From DATKQJ01 sp035534295 (GTDB lineage: Bacteria; Chloroflexota; Dormibacteria; Dormibacterales; Dormibacteraceae): 64,000 nt of DNA. The DNA is taken from NCBI GenBank assembly GCA_035534295.1, contig DATLSE010000049.1, positions 34,276-98,275 of the forward strand, given 5' to 3'. Under the pieces are notes generated by a model. The model did no database searches, had not been told where the DNA came from, and was given only the letters and a program-made list of their open reading frames with translations. Made by a program: the position numbers and the translations under genes. Positions within the stretch are counted from its first letter, which is position 1. The number at the start of each line of letters is the position of its first letter. Of the stretch, positions 1-8,102 are shown piece by piece.

Positions 1-1247
1 ACATGTTCGCCTGCGCTGATCCAGAGCATCGCCTGCGGGTGCGCGTGATCACCGAGATGGCCTGGCACAGTCTGTTCGCGCGCAACTTGTTCATCCTGCC
101 CACCGACGCCGAGCGCGAGGGCTTTGTACCCGACTTCACGGTCATCTGCCTGCCCTCGCTGCGCGCCGAGCCCGATCGCGACGGCACCCGCTCGGAGACG
201 TTCGTGGCCATCAACCTGGCCCGTCGAATGGTCCTGATCGGGGGCACCGCGTACGCCGGCGAGATCAAGAAGTCGGTCTTCACCGTCCTCAACTACCTGC
301 TCCCGGAGGCCGGCGTGGTGCCCATGCACTGCTCGGCCAATGTCGGCGTAGATGGCCAGGTGGCCGTCTTCTTCGGTCTCTCGGGAACCGGTAAGACGAC
401 CTTGTCCAGCGATTCGACGCGACATCTGATCGGCGACGACGAGCACGGGTGGTCGGATCGGGGCGTGTTCAACTTTGAGGGCGGCTGCTACGCCAAGACC
501 ATCCGCATCTCCAAGGCGGCCGAGCCCGAGATCTACGCTGCCACCTCAAGCTTCGGCACCGTGCTGGAGAACGTGGTCTTCGACCCCGACACCCGAGTTC
601 CTAATTACGACGACGACAGCCGGACCGAGAACACGCGCTCGGCCTATCCGCTGAGCCTCATCCCGGGGGCCGATCCGTCGGGGCGCGGCGGACATCCCGC
701 CAACGTGGTCTTCCTGTCCGCCGACGCCTTCGGCGTCCTGCCCCCGGTGGCGCGGCTCGATGACGAGCAGGTGCGCTACTTCTTCCTCAGCGGATACACG
801 GCCAAGGTGGCCGGCACCGAGCGCGGTGTGACCGACCCCGAGCCCACCTTCAGCGCCTGCTTCGGTTCGCCCTTCTTGGTCCTGCCCCCGACGGTGTACG
901 CCGACATGTTGATTGAGCGCCTGCACCGCCATGGTTCCCAGGTCTGGATGCTCAACACGGGCTGGGTGGGTGGGCCTCACGGCGTCGGTCAGCGGATCTC
1001 GATCGAGCACACGCGGGCCATAGTGCGGGCGGTGGTCGAGGGCCGGCTGAGTTCGGTCGAGACCCGGCGGGAGGAGGTTTTCGGGCTCCAGATTCCACTG
1101 CAGATTCCCGAGGTGCCCTCCGGAGCGCTCGATCCGCGCGCGGCCTGGGCCGACCCGGCCGACTACGACCGCCAGGCGGCGCGGCTCAAGCGCATGTTCG
1201 ACGACAACATTAATCAGATCGGCCGCTCCGGCTCGAGCTCGGGCTGA
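1..1247 (+). CDS. pckA: Phosphoenolpyruvate carboxykinase (ATP), 5'-truncated by window edge
   Basis: This is the C-terminal ~414 residues of ATP-dependent PEP carboxykinase, which converts oxaloacetate and ATP to PEP, CO2 and ADP at the entry to gluconeogenesis. The family is about 530 residues, so roughly 110-120 are missing upstream of the window; the ATG at position 3 is probably internal. Visible family motifs are VRVITEMAWHSLF near the start, GGTAYAGEIKKS (~80-91), the kinase P-loop GLSGTGKTTLS (~125-135), and DDEHGWSDRGVFNFEGGCYAK shortly after, split here as DDEHGW and FNFEGGCYAK. The GxxGTGKTT loop and the absence of GTP-type motifs assign it to the ATP class. It ends at TGA 1245. 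Confidence 0.95.
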   Translation, partial: MFACADPEHRLRVRVITEMAWHSLFARNLFILPTDAEREGFVPDFTVICLPSLRAEPDRDGTRSETFVAINLARRMVLIGGTAYAGEIKKSVFTVLNYLLPEAGVVPMHCSANVGVDGQVAVFFGLSGTGKTTLSSDSTRHLIGDDEHGWSDRGVFNFEGGCYAKTIRISKAAEPEIYAATSSFGTVLENVVFDPDTRVPNYDDDSRTENTRSAYPLSLIPGADPSGRGGHPANVVFLSADAFGVLPPVARLDDEQVRYFFLSGYTAKVAGTERGVTDPEPTFSACFGSPFLVLPPTVYADMLIERLHRHGSQVWMLNTGWVGGPHGVGQRISIEHTRAIVRAVVEGRLSSVETRREEVFGLQIPLQIPEVPSGALDPRAAWADPADYDRQAARLKRMFDDNINQIGRSGSSSG

Positions 1248-1290
1248 GCGGACGTCTGCCCACCCCCACGGGCTCTCTGATGCGGCGAGG

Positions 1291-1650
1291 ATGAGGGTCG
1301 GGATCGTGGGCAGTCGGCACTTTCCCGAGCCCGAGCGGGTGGTGGAGTACGTGCGTGCGCTCCCTGCGGGGGCGTCGATCGTCACCGGCAGCGCGAGCGG
1401 CGTGGACGCGGCCGCCACCCGCGCCGCCCGGGATCGAGGCCTTCACGTGCGCACCCTGGGTGCCTCGTTCGAGGAGGTGCGCGACGAGGCTGCGGCGGCG
1501 GAGCGCAACCAACGATTGATCGACGCCTGCGATCTGCTGGTTGCGTTTTGGGATGGGGCCTCAAGCGGCACCCGGCGCACGATCGAGCGCGCCCTCGACT
1601 CCTCGCGCGAGGTGCACGTGTACGTGGCCCGGCCTAATATCGAGGCATGA
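1291..1650 (+). CDS. SLOG-family Rossmann-like protein (YspA/DUF2493-like)
   Basis: A 119-residue single-domain protein. The start GIVGSRHFPEP, the central VTGSASGVDAAATRAA and the later LLVAFWDGASSGT match the SLOG superfamily (DprA, LOG, YspA-like), whose glycine-rich loops bind nucleotides or nucleotide-derived ligands. The ligand here is unknown. It starts at ATG 1291 just after pckA, and its stop overlaps the next gene by four bases, suggesting translational coupling to the molybdopterin synthase fusion. That coupling does not itself assign a cofactor role. Confidence 0.7.
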   Translation: MRVGIVGSRHFPEPERVVEYVRALPAGASIVTGSASGVDAAATRAARDRGLHVRTLGASFEEVRDEAAAAERNQRLIDACDLLVAFWDGASSGTRRTIERALDSSREVHVYVARPNIEA

Positions 1651-2327
1651 TCAGAGCCCGGTTGTTCGCCCGCCTGCGCGAGCAGGCGGGAACGGCCGAG
1701 GAGGAACTCGACCTGGGTCAGGTCAGCGTGGCCGAGGTCTATCGCGCTCTGCGCGACCGGCACCCGGGGCTGGAGCCCGACACCACCCTGGTCCGTCCCG
1801 CTCTGAACCAGGCCTTCACCAGCTGGGAGAACCTGGTGTCCGAGGGCGACGAGGTCGGATTCATCCCTCCGGTGAGCGGAGGGGGCGGGGCGGGCGTGCT
1901 CTTCCAGTTAACCGCCGACGAGCTCGATCCGCGCAGCCTCGAGGCGGCGGTGTCCCGGCCCGGAGCGGGCGCGATCTGCAGTTTCTCCGGCGTGGTGCGG
2001 GACGAGAGTCGCGGGGAGCGCGTCACCCACCTCGAATATGAAGCGTATGCCGGCATGGTCGAGGAGCAGATGCGGGTCATCGCGGGCGAGATCGAGGAGC
2101 GCTGGCCGCAAGCCCGGGTCGCCATGGCGCATCGGTCAGGTCGGCTCGAGATCGGCGACGTGTCGGTTGTAGTCTCCACTTCCGCCCCTCATCGAGCCGA
2201 CGCCATCGCCGCCTGCAAATGGGGTATCGACCGCCTGAAGGAGTCGGTCCCGATCTGGAAGAAGGAGTACGCCGAGTCGGGCGCAGTCTGGATCGAGGGC
2301 GACCAGGCAAGAGCGACCGAGGGCTAG
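1647..2327 (+). CDS. moaX: Molybdopterin synthase, MoaD-MoaE fusion (MoaX-like)
   Basis: This 226-residue protein joins a ubiquitin-like MoaD domain (residues ~1-80) to a MoaE domain (~88-215). MoaD-MoaE converts cyclic pyranopterin monophosphate to molybdopterin. The MoaD part ends in FIPPVSGGGG at ~71-80, so the Gly-Gly tail that must carry the thiocarboxylate is internal. The MoaE part shows GAICSFSGVVRDESRG, LEYEAY and the catalytic-lysine region VPIWKKEY near the end. In mycobacterial MoaX the fusion is known to be cleaved after Gly-Gly; cleavage here is inferred. The molybdenum hydroxylase at 15-18 kb is a plausible local user of the cofactor. Confidence 0.9.
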   Translation: MIRARLFARLREQAGTAEEELDLGQVSVAEVYRALRDRHPGLEPDTTLVRPALNQAFTSWENLVSEGDEVGFIPPVSGGGGAGVLFQLTADELDPRSLEAAVSRPGAGAICSFSGVVRDESRGERVTHLEYEAYAGMVEEQMRVIAGEIEERWPQARVAMAHRSGRLEIGDVSVVVSTSAPHRADAIAACKWGIDRLKESVPIWKKEYAESGAVWIEGDQARATEG

Positions 2328-2357
2328 TCCGGCTCCGGGCCTCCGGCCTGGGTCGGT

Positions 2358-2363
2358 TAGGAT
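2358..2363 (+). promoter_or_regulatory. -10 element of a probable leaderless clpP promoter
   Basis: TAGGAT lies exactly six bases before the GTG start of clpP at 2370, so transcription would begin at or next to the start codon. No Shine-Dalgarno sequence is visible. The same spacing recurs at several other genes in the window. Confidence 0.45.
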
Positions 2364-2369
2364 CAGGCC

Positions 2370-3014
2370 GTGAATCCCTCTGCTGCCGCAGCCCGGAACT
2401 GGGTCCCGACCGTGGTCGAAAACGAGGGCAGCCGGGAGCGCAGCTTCGACATCTTCTCGCGCCTCCTTCGCGACCGCATCATCCTCATCGCCCGGCCCAT
2501 CGACCACGTGGTGGCGAACCTGGTAGTGGCCCAGCTGATCTTTCTGGCCGCCCAGGACCCCGAGCGCGAGATTCAGATGTACATCAACTCGCCCGGGGGC
2601 TCGGTCGCCTCGGGGTTTGCCATCTACGACACCATGCAGCACGTGGCGCCGCCGGTGTCCACAGTCGCCATCGGCCGCGCCGCCAGCTTTGGAACCATCC
2701 TGTTGATGGCCGGCCAGAAGGGGCGCCGGATGGCGCTCCCCAACGCCAGAATCCACCTCCACCAGCCCTTGATCGGAGGCCGCGGACTCGCCGGCCAGGC
2801 CAGCGACCTTGACATCCATGCCCGCGAGCTGATCCGGATCAAGCAGGAGCTGAACCGGCTCATCGTCAGCCACACTGGCCAGCCGGCGGAGAGGGTCGAG
2901 CGCGACACCGACCGCGATCTCTTCATGTCTCCCGAGGAGGCGATCGCGTACGGGCTGATCGACCACATCGTCGAGCCCGCCTCCACTCTGGCCGCGCTTT
3001 CAGCGCCTGCCTGA
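2370..3014 (+). CDS. clpP: ATP-dependent Clp protease proteolytic subunit
   Basis: A 214-residue ClpP, the serine protease barrel that degrades proteins fed by ClpX, ClpA or ClpC ATPases. The catalytic Ser is in GRAASFG (~106), the His in HLHQP (~131) and the Asp in DTDRD (~180). The N-terminal VPTVVENEG, the INSPGGSV oxyanion strand and LMAGQKGRRMALPN are family hallmarks. The length is normal. The GTG start at 2370 has no clear ribosome-binding site but follows a TAGGAT hexamer at leaderless spacing. No Clp ATPase gene is adjacent. Confidence 0.95.
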   Translation: MNPSAAAARNWVPTVVENEGSRERSFDIFSRLLRDRIILIARPIDHVVANLVVAQLIFLAAQDPEREIQMYINSPGGSVASGFAIYDTMQHVAPPVSTVAIGRAASFGTILLMAGQKGRRMALPNARIHLHQPLIGGRGLAGQASDLDIHARELIRIKQELNRLIVSHTGQPAERVERDTDRDLFMSPEEAIAYGLIDHIVEPASTLAALSAPA

Positions 3015-3116
3015 GCGCCGCGCCAGCTCCAAGTTCTACCCTGTCCCCTGCCGTCTCCGCGTCCGCATCAGGTGGAAGTGGATGTTGCGGCTCGATCGCC
3101 ATGGGAGGTATCCAAG

Positions 3117-3572
3117 ATGGCCGAAGGCGTGGACAAGGAGACGCGGCTGGCCGAGCTCCGGGGCCGGTACAACCGCAAGGCGTTGGACACCGGCCAGCGA
3201 CTGCAGGGCGAGTTCTTTCTCCGCCTGGTCGACGAGTTCGACCAGCTGGATCAGGACTGGACCGAGCGCTGGCTGACCTGGATCTACGACGGCATGTACA
3301 ACCGCGGCCTGCTCGACGACAAGACCAGGGTTCTGATCGTGATCGGCGAGTGTTGCGTCAGCGATGAGCAGGTCCAGCTGCCCAACCACATCCGGAGCGC
3401 GATTCGCTGTGGGGCCACGCCGGTCGAGGTCCAGGAGGTCATCCTGCAGTCGGCGGTCTACGCCGGTATGCCCAAGATGATCAAGTCGATGCGAACTTTC
3501 CGGGCCCTGATGAAAGAGCTCGGCACCCTGAACCTGACCGATCCCGTTTTTCGCGGCGACGCCCGGGACTGA
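3117..3572 (+). CDS. Carboxymuconolactone decarboxylase / AhpD-like family protein
   Basis: An all-helical protein of 151 residues from ATG 3117. That start was chosen because GGGAGG lies eight bases upstream; the open frame extends to a GTG at 3072 without such a site. The central segment (RVLIVIGECCVSDEQ, then HIRSAIRCGATPVEVQEVILQSAVYAGMP in two blocks) is the CMD fold seen in 4-carboxymuconolactone decarboxylases and AhpD alkylhydroperoxidases. The AhpD CxxC pair is absent; adjacent Cys-Cys occurs instead, so peroxidase activity is uncertain. No pathway is implied by the neighbours. Confidence 0.75.
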   Translation: MAEGVDKETRLAELRGRYNRKALDTGQRLQGEFFLRLVDEFDQLDQDWTERWLTWIYDGMYNRGLLDDKTRVLIVIGECCVSDEQVQLPNHIRSAIRCGATPVEVQEVILQSAVYAGMPKMIKSMRTFRALMKELGTLNLTDPVFRGDARD

Positions 3573-3634
3573 CCGGACGCCACGCCCCGCCCGGACGTGC
3601 GGGCGGGGCGACGGCGCGCGGTAAGTTTAAATAC

Positions 3635-3847
3635 GTGCGCCGCTGTCCCTACCTGGAGGAATTGCTCAAGGTCCGGCGTGGGCCGCTTCGCATCTACACC
3701 TTCGACTGCCACGTGGATCACCGTTCGAAGCGCCGCCTGGCCCTGTCCGACAGCCCTCCGATCTGCGTTCGCGACTTCGAGAAGTGCCCGCTGTACCAGC
3801 AGCAGCGGGGGGGCGAGGACCAGGTCATTCGGCGTTACACCGACTGA
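3635..3847 (+). CDS. Small four-cysteine protein, function unknown
   Basis: A 70-residue protein starting at GTG 3635. Four cysteines (~4, 25, 44 and 51), two of them in CPYLEE and KCPLYQ, with a histidine at ~27, could bind a metal or an iron-sulfur cluster. It ends where the next zinc-ribbon gene begins, so the two are likely co-transcribed. I do not recognise the family. Confidence 0.55.
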   Translation: MRRCPYLEELLKVRRGPLRIYTFDCHVDHRSKRRLALSDSPPICVRDFEKCPLYQQQRGGEDQVIRRYTD

Positions 3848-4252
3848 GTGATGCCGGGGTCAGGCGCGCGCTGTACGGTCTGCGGAGCGCCCCCCCTGCT
3901 CGGGGATGGGCGTTGTGCGTTCTGTCTGGCCGAGCTGGTCGGGTGGGGAGATGACCTCCATCTGGTGCCCTATCTAGCCGAGCGCCTGCCCTTCGCGCGC
4001 GTCCGGCGTTCCGGTTTTCTGGGCCGGGGTCCGATTCGCGAGGTGGCCCTGGTGGCGTCCGGCCAGCGCTTCTCCGCACGCATCCGGCGCCATCGCCTGC
4101 AGCTGCGGCCAGAGCTGACTCCCGCCCACTGGGTTGGTCGATTGCTCGGGTCCCTGGGCCTTGAGGCGCGCTCAAGGCCGGAGGTCCGCGCGGCTCTGGC
4201 GCGTGCGGGATGGGTCCTGCGCTTTGACCCCGAGCCCCCCGCCGAGGACTAG
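3848..4252 (+). CDS. Zinc-ribbon-containing hypothetical protein
   Basis: A 134-residue protein (GTG 3848, or ATG 3851) with an N-terminal CxxC...CxxC zinc ribbon: CTVCGAP near residue 9 and CAFC near 28. The rest is Arg- and Leu-rich with no recognisable domain and no membrane segment. It directly follows the stop of the four-Cys protein. Function is unknown. The 180 bases downstream to 4432 hold only a GC hairpin at 4289-4305 (arms GCCGCC/GGCGGC) with no T-tract. Confidence 0.55.
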   Translation: MMPGSGARCTVCGAPPLLGDGRCAFCLAELVGWGDDLHLVPYLAERLPFARVRRSGFLGRGPIREVALVASGQRFSARIRRHRLQLRPELTPAHWVGRLLGSLGLEARSRPEVRAALARAGWVLRFDPEPPAED

Positions 4253-4432
4253 CGAGGCGATGCGTCGACGGCCCCGGTCTGCGCGCCCTCCCCGCCGCCG
4301 GCTTGGCGGCCGCGACCTGTCCAGCTCCAGGGACCCTTCAAAGGTGCGCTTGACATCTCTGGAGGTCAGCGGCTGCCCAATGGCGGCTGGCCAAGCGGTC
4401 CTGAACTCAGTGCTCCGGGTCGACTCCGCGCG

Positions 4433-5419
4433 CTAGATCAATTCCAGCTGCTCGGAGGACTGAAGCTGGGAGGCACGGATGCCGCGGCGTCGAAGATGAC
4501 GTGCCAAATCTTCGGCGAAGCCGTGCACGGTGTACACCTGCTCTGCTCCGCTCGCTGCCGCGACCTCGATCAGCTCGTCAAAGTCGCAGTGATCGGAGCA
4601 GGCGAACCACGCGTCGGCCCCGAATCGAGTTCGCATGCGCCGATCCTCGGCCCAACCGCTGACCAGCGCGACGCGTGCGCGGGCCAGACGCCTGATCTCG
4701 GTCTTACCCGCCGGAGGGCAGAGCACGACGCGCTCGCCGGTGCCCCGGGCGGGGTCGAGCGGAACCCAGTCCGGAAACACGATGCCTGATCGCTCATAGC
4801 CCTCGGTCCAGGGCACGCAGCGCTTCTCCAGGGCGAACGTGAGCCCGTGGGGCGCGAGCGCGAGCATGAGCTCCTGGGCCTTGCCCAGGGCGTTGGCCAG
4901 GAGCACGGGGGTGATGCCCGCCGCGGTCACCGCCCGGCACCAGGCGGCGATGGCGCCGACCACCGATGCGGGCTCCGGAAAGCGATATTGCGGCCGCCCG
5001 TAGGTGCTCTCCAGTATCAGCACCCGGACTGCGGGCACCAAGGTGGACCCACCCCCCAGGGCTCGGCGCAGCTTCATGTCGCCGCTGTAGAGCATGCTCT
5101 CGCCCTCTTGCCGCACCAGCAGCATGGCCGAGCCAAGGATATGCCCGGCGTCATGGAACTCGAGTCGGGATGTGCCCAGCTCGACGCTCTGTCCCAGGTC
5201 GACCAGCTGCACCTGACGCGGCCGGCGTGCCTCGGGCAGCAGGTCGTGGGTCTGCGGCGTCATCAGCGCCAGCCGGTGGCGCCGGGTGTGATCGGCGTGC
5301 GCGTGGCTGACAAAGGCCAGTTCACGCACGGTGTGGGGATCAAGCCAGAGTCCCGGTCCGGGCAGGTGGATGCCGCGGTCCCAGCCCACGGCGGTCGCCC
5401 TCAACCCGCTGGTTCCCAT
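4433..5419 (-). CDS. Metallo-beta-lactamase-fold exonuclease-like protein
   Basis: A 328-residue MBL-fold hydrolase. Metal ligands are seen in HAHADH (~40-45), DAGHILGSAM (~90) and YSGDMK (~112), followed by ESTYGRP and a C-terminal SDHCDFDEL and VYTVHGFAEDL. This order resembles the mRNA-3'-end-processing-like / DNA-ligase-associated exonuclease group rather than RNase Z or glyoxalase II. Neither the ligase nor the DEXH helicase of the ligase-associated system is adjacent. The start overlaps the end of the epimerase gene by 19 bases, so the two are probably one transcript. Confidence 0.75.
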   Translation of the reverse strand: MGTSGLRATAVGWDRGIHLPGPGLWLDPHTVRELAFVSHAHADHTRRHRLALMTPQTHDLLPEARRPRQVQLVDLGQSVELGTSRLEFHDAGHILGSAMLLVRQEGESMLYSGDMKLRRALGGGSTLVPAVRVLILESTYGRPQYRFPEPASVVGAIAAWCRAVTAAGITPVLLANALGKAQELMLALAPHGLTFALEKRCVPWTEGYERSGIVFPDWVPLDPARGTGERVVLCPPAGKTEIRRLARARVALVSGWAEDRRMRTRFGADAWFACSDHCDFDELIEVAAASGAEQVYTVHGFAEDLARHLRRRGIRASQLQSSEQLELI

Positions 5420-6105
5420 TCGATCAGGTCGGCGGCGGCGAAGACGTTGCCCGGCGCGGGTAGTCCGGCCAGCGCGTAGGCCCGCTCTGGGATGCCGATG
5501 TCAGCCACCCAGACCCGCCCCGCGAGCTCGGGGCCGCGTCCAAGCCTCAGGCCCAGCTTGGGCAGGGCCAGGGCCACGGTCACGTCCGCCCGCAGCACCG
5601 CCCCCGGCACGGCACCCGAGTCGGAATCGAGCCCGCTCGGGATATCCGCGGCCACCACGGGCAGGCCGGACGTGCCGGCGAGTTCGATCCACTCCTCGAT
5701 TCGGCCCTCGGGGGGACGGTTCAAGCCCGTTCCCAGCAGGGCATCCAGGACCAAGTCCGCACGGGCCAGATCGGGGCGCGATTCCACCTCGACCCCGAGC
5801 CGCAGCAGAGCCTCGAGCTCCGCCCGCGCGGCCCCCTCGAGTCGGTCCTGATCGCTGCAGGCGACCTGGCCCAGGACGCCCCAGGCATGGAGGTGGCGGG
5901 CGGCCGCTAATCCGTCGCCGCCGTTGCCGCCCCCGCCGCAGAGCACGGCCACGCGGCCCCGGCCCCGGCAGCAGCGCGCCAGCTGCCAACCGGCGGCCTC
6001 CATCAGCCAGGCCACCGGCAGCGTCAGCTGCTCGGCACAGATGCGGTCCAGCGCCCGCGCGTCAGCGCCGCTGAGTGGAGCTGGGAAGGCCGTTTTGGAC
6101 CACAA
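5401..6105 (-). CDS. nnrE: NAD(P)H-hydrate epimerase (YjeF N-terminal domain)
   Basis: A 234-residue protein equal to the YjeF_N domain alone; the C-terminal ADP-dependent dehydratase found in fused Nnr proteins is missing here. The enzyme interconverts R and S forms of damaged NAD(P)HX. Motifs are LMEAAGW (~34), the CGGGGNGGDGLAAARHL glycine loop (~56-72), LDALLGTGLNRPP and the catalytic AADIPSGLDSDSG (~147). The TTG start is uncertain; a slightly later one is possible. It overlaps the upstream regulator gene by 44 bases. Confidence 0.88.
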   Translation of the reverse strand: MWSKTAFPAPLSGADARALDRICAEQLTLPVAWLMEAAGWQLARCCRGRGRVAVLCGGGGNGGDGLAAARHLHAWGVLGQVACSDQDRLEGAARAELEALLRLGVEVESRPDLARADLVLDALLGTGLNRPPEGRIEEWIELAGTSGLPVVAADIPSGLDSDSGAVPGAVLRADVTVALALPKLGLRLGRGPELAGRVWVADIGIPERAYALAGLPAPGNVFAAADLIEWEPAG

Positions 6106-6715
6106 AGGAACAGTGGGGGTCGCCGCGATGGATGGACGCGCATTGAGAGACCTGGGCTCCGGTGAGGTGAAGGATCAGGCGCGGGGTCAGCCCGCAGATC
6201 TGGGGGAACTTGAGCGCGGTGCTGCGGAAGGGGCAGTTGTGGATGGTGACCATGATGCCCTCCCCCTGGGGCTCGGCCTCAGCCATGGTGCCCGAACGCC
6301 GGATCCATTGCACGATCCGGTTGACTGCCTGCTCGAATGGGAGCCCGCGCACCATGGGCTCGATCTGCCTGGCGTGCCGCGCGGCCACCCGACCCACCAC
6401 GTCGTCCAGGAGGTCGGGTCCTCCGATCTCGCGGATCTCGGTCAGGATCATGGTCGCGAGCTGACCGTAGCGCTTGGGGAACTCGGCGTCGGCGCGATCG
6501 GTGAGCGAGAACAGGAGTGAGGGGCGTCCCCTCTTGTGGTGTTCGGGGGTGCTGCGCACCAACCCGTCGCGCTCCAGGTTGGTGAGATGCTGGCGCACGG
6601 CGTTGGGAGTGATGCCAAGGGCCGACGAAATCGCCTCCGCGCTCGCCGCGTGCTTGCGTCGGAGCAGCCCAAGCACTTCCATGCGGGTCGAGCGGCCGCC
6701 AGTGAGCGATGGCAT
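6062..6715 (-). CDS. SufR-like ArsR/DeoR-type transcriptional regulator with Fe-S-type cysteines
   Basis: From ATG 6715 the protein is ~217 residues. An N-terminal winged HTH (EVLGLLRRKHAASAEAISSA, then NAVRQHLTNLERDGL) is followed by a wing RGRPSLLFSLT. The C-terminal half has four cysteines: NCPF, twelve residues later PQIC, then SQC and GDPHCSF. This layout resembles SufR, which binds an iron-sulfur cluster and represses suf genes. No suf genes are nearby. Upstream in-frame starts exist (ATG 6778). It diverges from the 6852 gene across a short promoter region with TTGACA at 6784, so it may control that gene and itself. Confidence 0.75.
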   Translation of the reverse strand: MPSLTGGRSTRMEVLGLLRRKHAASAEAISSALGITPNAVRQHLTNLERDGLVRSTPEHHKRGRPSLLFSLTDRADAEFPKRYGQLATMILTEIREIGGPDLLDDVVGRVAARHARQIEPMVRGLPFEQAVNRIVQWIRRSGTMAEAEPQGEGIMVTIHNCPFRSTALKFPQICGLTPRLILHLTGAQVSQCASIHRGDPHCSFVVQNGLPSSTQRR

Positions 6716-6783
6716 GTCCGGCAGGGTGCAGACGACGTTAGCACAGGCACCGGGGTTCGCGCCAGGTTTATTCCACATACGCC

Positions 6784-6813
6784 TTGACAAAAGCTCGGGG
6801 GCGCCCCGACAAT
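6784..6813 (+). promoter_or_regulatory. Candidate promoter for the 6852 gene
   Basis: TTGACA (6784-6789) and GACAAT (6808-6813) are 18 bases apart, upstream of the coiled-coil gene and facing it. The site is also in the control region of the divergent SufR-like regulator, so it could be its operator region. Confidence 0.35.
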
Positions 6814-6851
6814 GGCGGTGACAATAAATCGACCACCAGGAGAGCGCACCG

Positions 6852-7160
6852 TTGATCGAAGAAGCCAGCATCGCGATCAAGCAGCTGAGTGAGAGGGACC
6901 GTCGGGCTCAGGAGTACAAGTACGCGCGCCGCAATCGGATGCGATACATCGATCGTCTGCTCAACGAGCTGGAGATGCTGAACCTGGCCGACCAGACCCA
7001 GACCCCGTCCGCGCTCATGATGGCGGTCGACCAGCTGATCGAGGAGGCCGACCTGGAGGAGGCCGAGGAGCCGCGCCAGAGCGGGACCATCATCAAGGCC
7101 ATGGACGCCCTCTATGACATCCAGGACAGCCTGATGTTCACTCAGATCGAGGACGAGTAG
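6852..7160 (+). CDS. Small helical hypothetical protein
   Basis: A 102-residue acidic, strongly helical protein without cysteines or membrane segments, probably a coiled coil. The TTG start at 6852 is supported by AGGAG at 6838-6842. A promoter-like TTGACA lies at 6784. It diverges from the SufR-like regulator, which may regulate it. Its last 23 bases overlap the convergent T4SS-like gene. I do not recognise the family. Confidence 0.6.
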   Translation: MIEEASIAIKQLSERDRRAQEYKYARRNRMRYIDRLLNELEMLNLADQTQTPSALMMAVDQLIEEADLEEAEEPRQSGTIIKAMDALYDIQDSLMFTQIEDE

Positions 7161-8100
7161 AGTCCGAACCCGGCCGGCGCTGGTGGGTCCGCGCCGCCGA
7201 TCCTGACCCGACCCGCTCCAGAGTGCCCCTGAACAATCTCTGGACACCGTGGCGGACGCCACTTCCCATTGCCGCCCGGGTGGCGCTGCGGGCCGCCTCG
7301 GCCGTGCGGGGATGGCCGAAGCGCAGGCCACCGACGAGCAGAGCGGGAGAGAAGGCGGAGATCACCAGCACGGCCAGTCCGGTGATCAGCCAGCGCCCCT
7401 TGGGACCGCCGGACGCGTCCTCCAGGACCAGGTGCAACCCGATCGCGAGCGAGGTTGCGATCACGAATTTGGAGAGCAGCAGGCCGAGCAGGAAGCCCAC
7501 CAACTGGCCCGCGGTGGAGGCCAGCCGGGGCCAGATCCACAGGCTAGCAACGAAGGGCACGAACGTGGCTGTGACCAGCAGGAGAGCCGCCCTGGCCGCC
7601 ATCTCAACCTGGATCAAAAGGGCCATCAGGGTGGTCAGCACCGCGGCGAGGATTAGTCCCAGGGCGGATCCCAGAGGGTCCAGAGCAGGTTCGGTGCCCC
7701 TCGCGTAGGCCCCGGCCAACGCGGTCAGGCTGGCCGCCATCGACCGCAGGTCCCCGCTCCAGGTGCCCGCCAGGAGGGCGGCAAGATGCCCCGCGTAGGC
7801 GACCAGGGGGAGCCCGGCGCAGGCGCCCACGGTGGACACGAGGACCCGCAGCAGCACCCCCGCCCCGGCTCCCTCCTCGCCTCCCAGGATGCGCTCCATC
7901 AGGGCCAGAGCGACGAGCGTGGCGCTGATGGTCAGGGCGATGGCCAGCATGCGGTCGTAAAAGGGCACGATCGAGCTGTAGTCGGGCTCGCCGGCCGGCC
8001 CCAGGGCCGCCGAGAGCGAGCTCAGGGCACCTGCAGCAGCCTCCGCCGACCAGGCTCCGAGTGCGGTCACGATGGGCTGGACGAGGCTGGCGCCAGCCAC
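7138..8100 (-). CDS. TrbL/VirB6-like polytopic membrane protein
   Basis: About 320 residues from GTG 8100, chosen because it lies two bases after the stop of the pilin-like gene; the open frame extends to 8226. It has six or more hydrophobic segments with Ala/Leu-rich helices and a long extracytoplasmic-looking loop after the first. The C-terminal ~50 residues are basic and Ser/Gly-rich. Such proteins (TrbL, VirB6) form the inner-membrane channel platform of type IV secretion systems. The assignment rests on topology plus the adjacent VirD4-like ATPase and pilin-like gene, not on a residue motif. Confidence 0.6.
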   Translation of the reverse strand: MAGASLVQPIVTALGAWSAEAAAGALSSLSAALGPAGEPDYSSIVPFYDRMLAIALTISATLVALALMERILGGEEGAGAGVLLRVLVSTVGACAGLPLVAYAGHLAALLAGTWSGDLRSMAASLTALAGAYARGTEPALDPLGSALGLILAAVLTTLMALLIQVEMAARAALLLVTATFVPFVASLWIWPRLASTAGQLVGFLLGLLLSKFVIATSLAIGLHLVLEDASGGPKGRWLITGLAVLVISAFSPALLVGGLRFGHPRTAEAARSATRAAMGSGVRHGVQRLFRGTLERVGSGSAARTHQRRPGSDSTRPRSE

Positions 8101-8102
8101 GC

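Noticed and set aside
4367..4432. Sequence resembling tRNA arms (GGCCAAGCGGTC, then GGTCGACTCC)
   Set aside because: No acceptor stem or anticodon stem can be formed, so it is not called a tRNA.
4134..4436. 100-codon plus-strand frame in the gap before the MBL gene
   Set aside because: It is Arg/Ser/Pro-rich, overlaps the zinc-ribbon gene and has no ribosome-binding site or motif.
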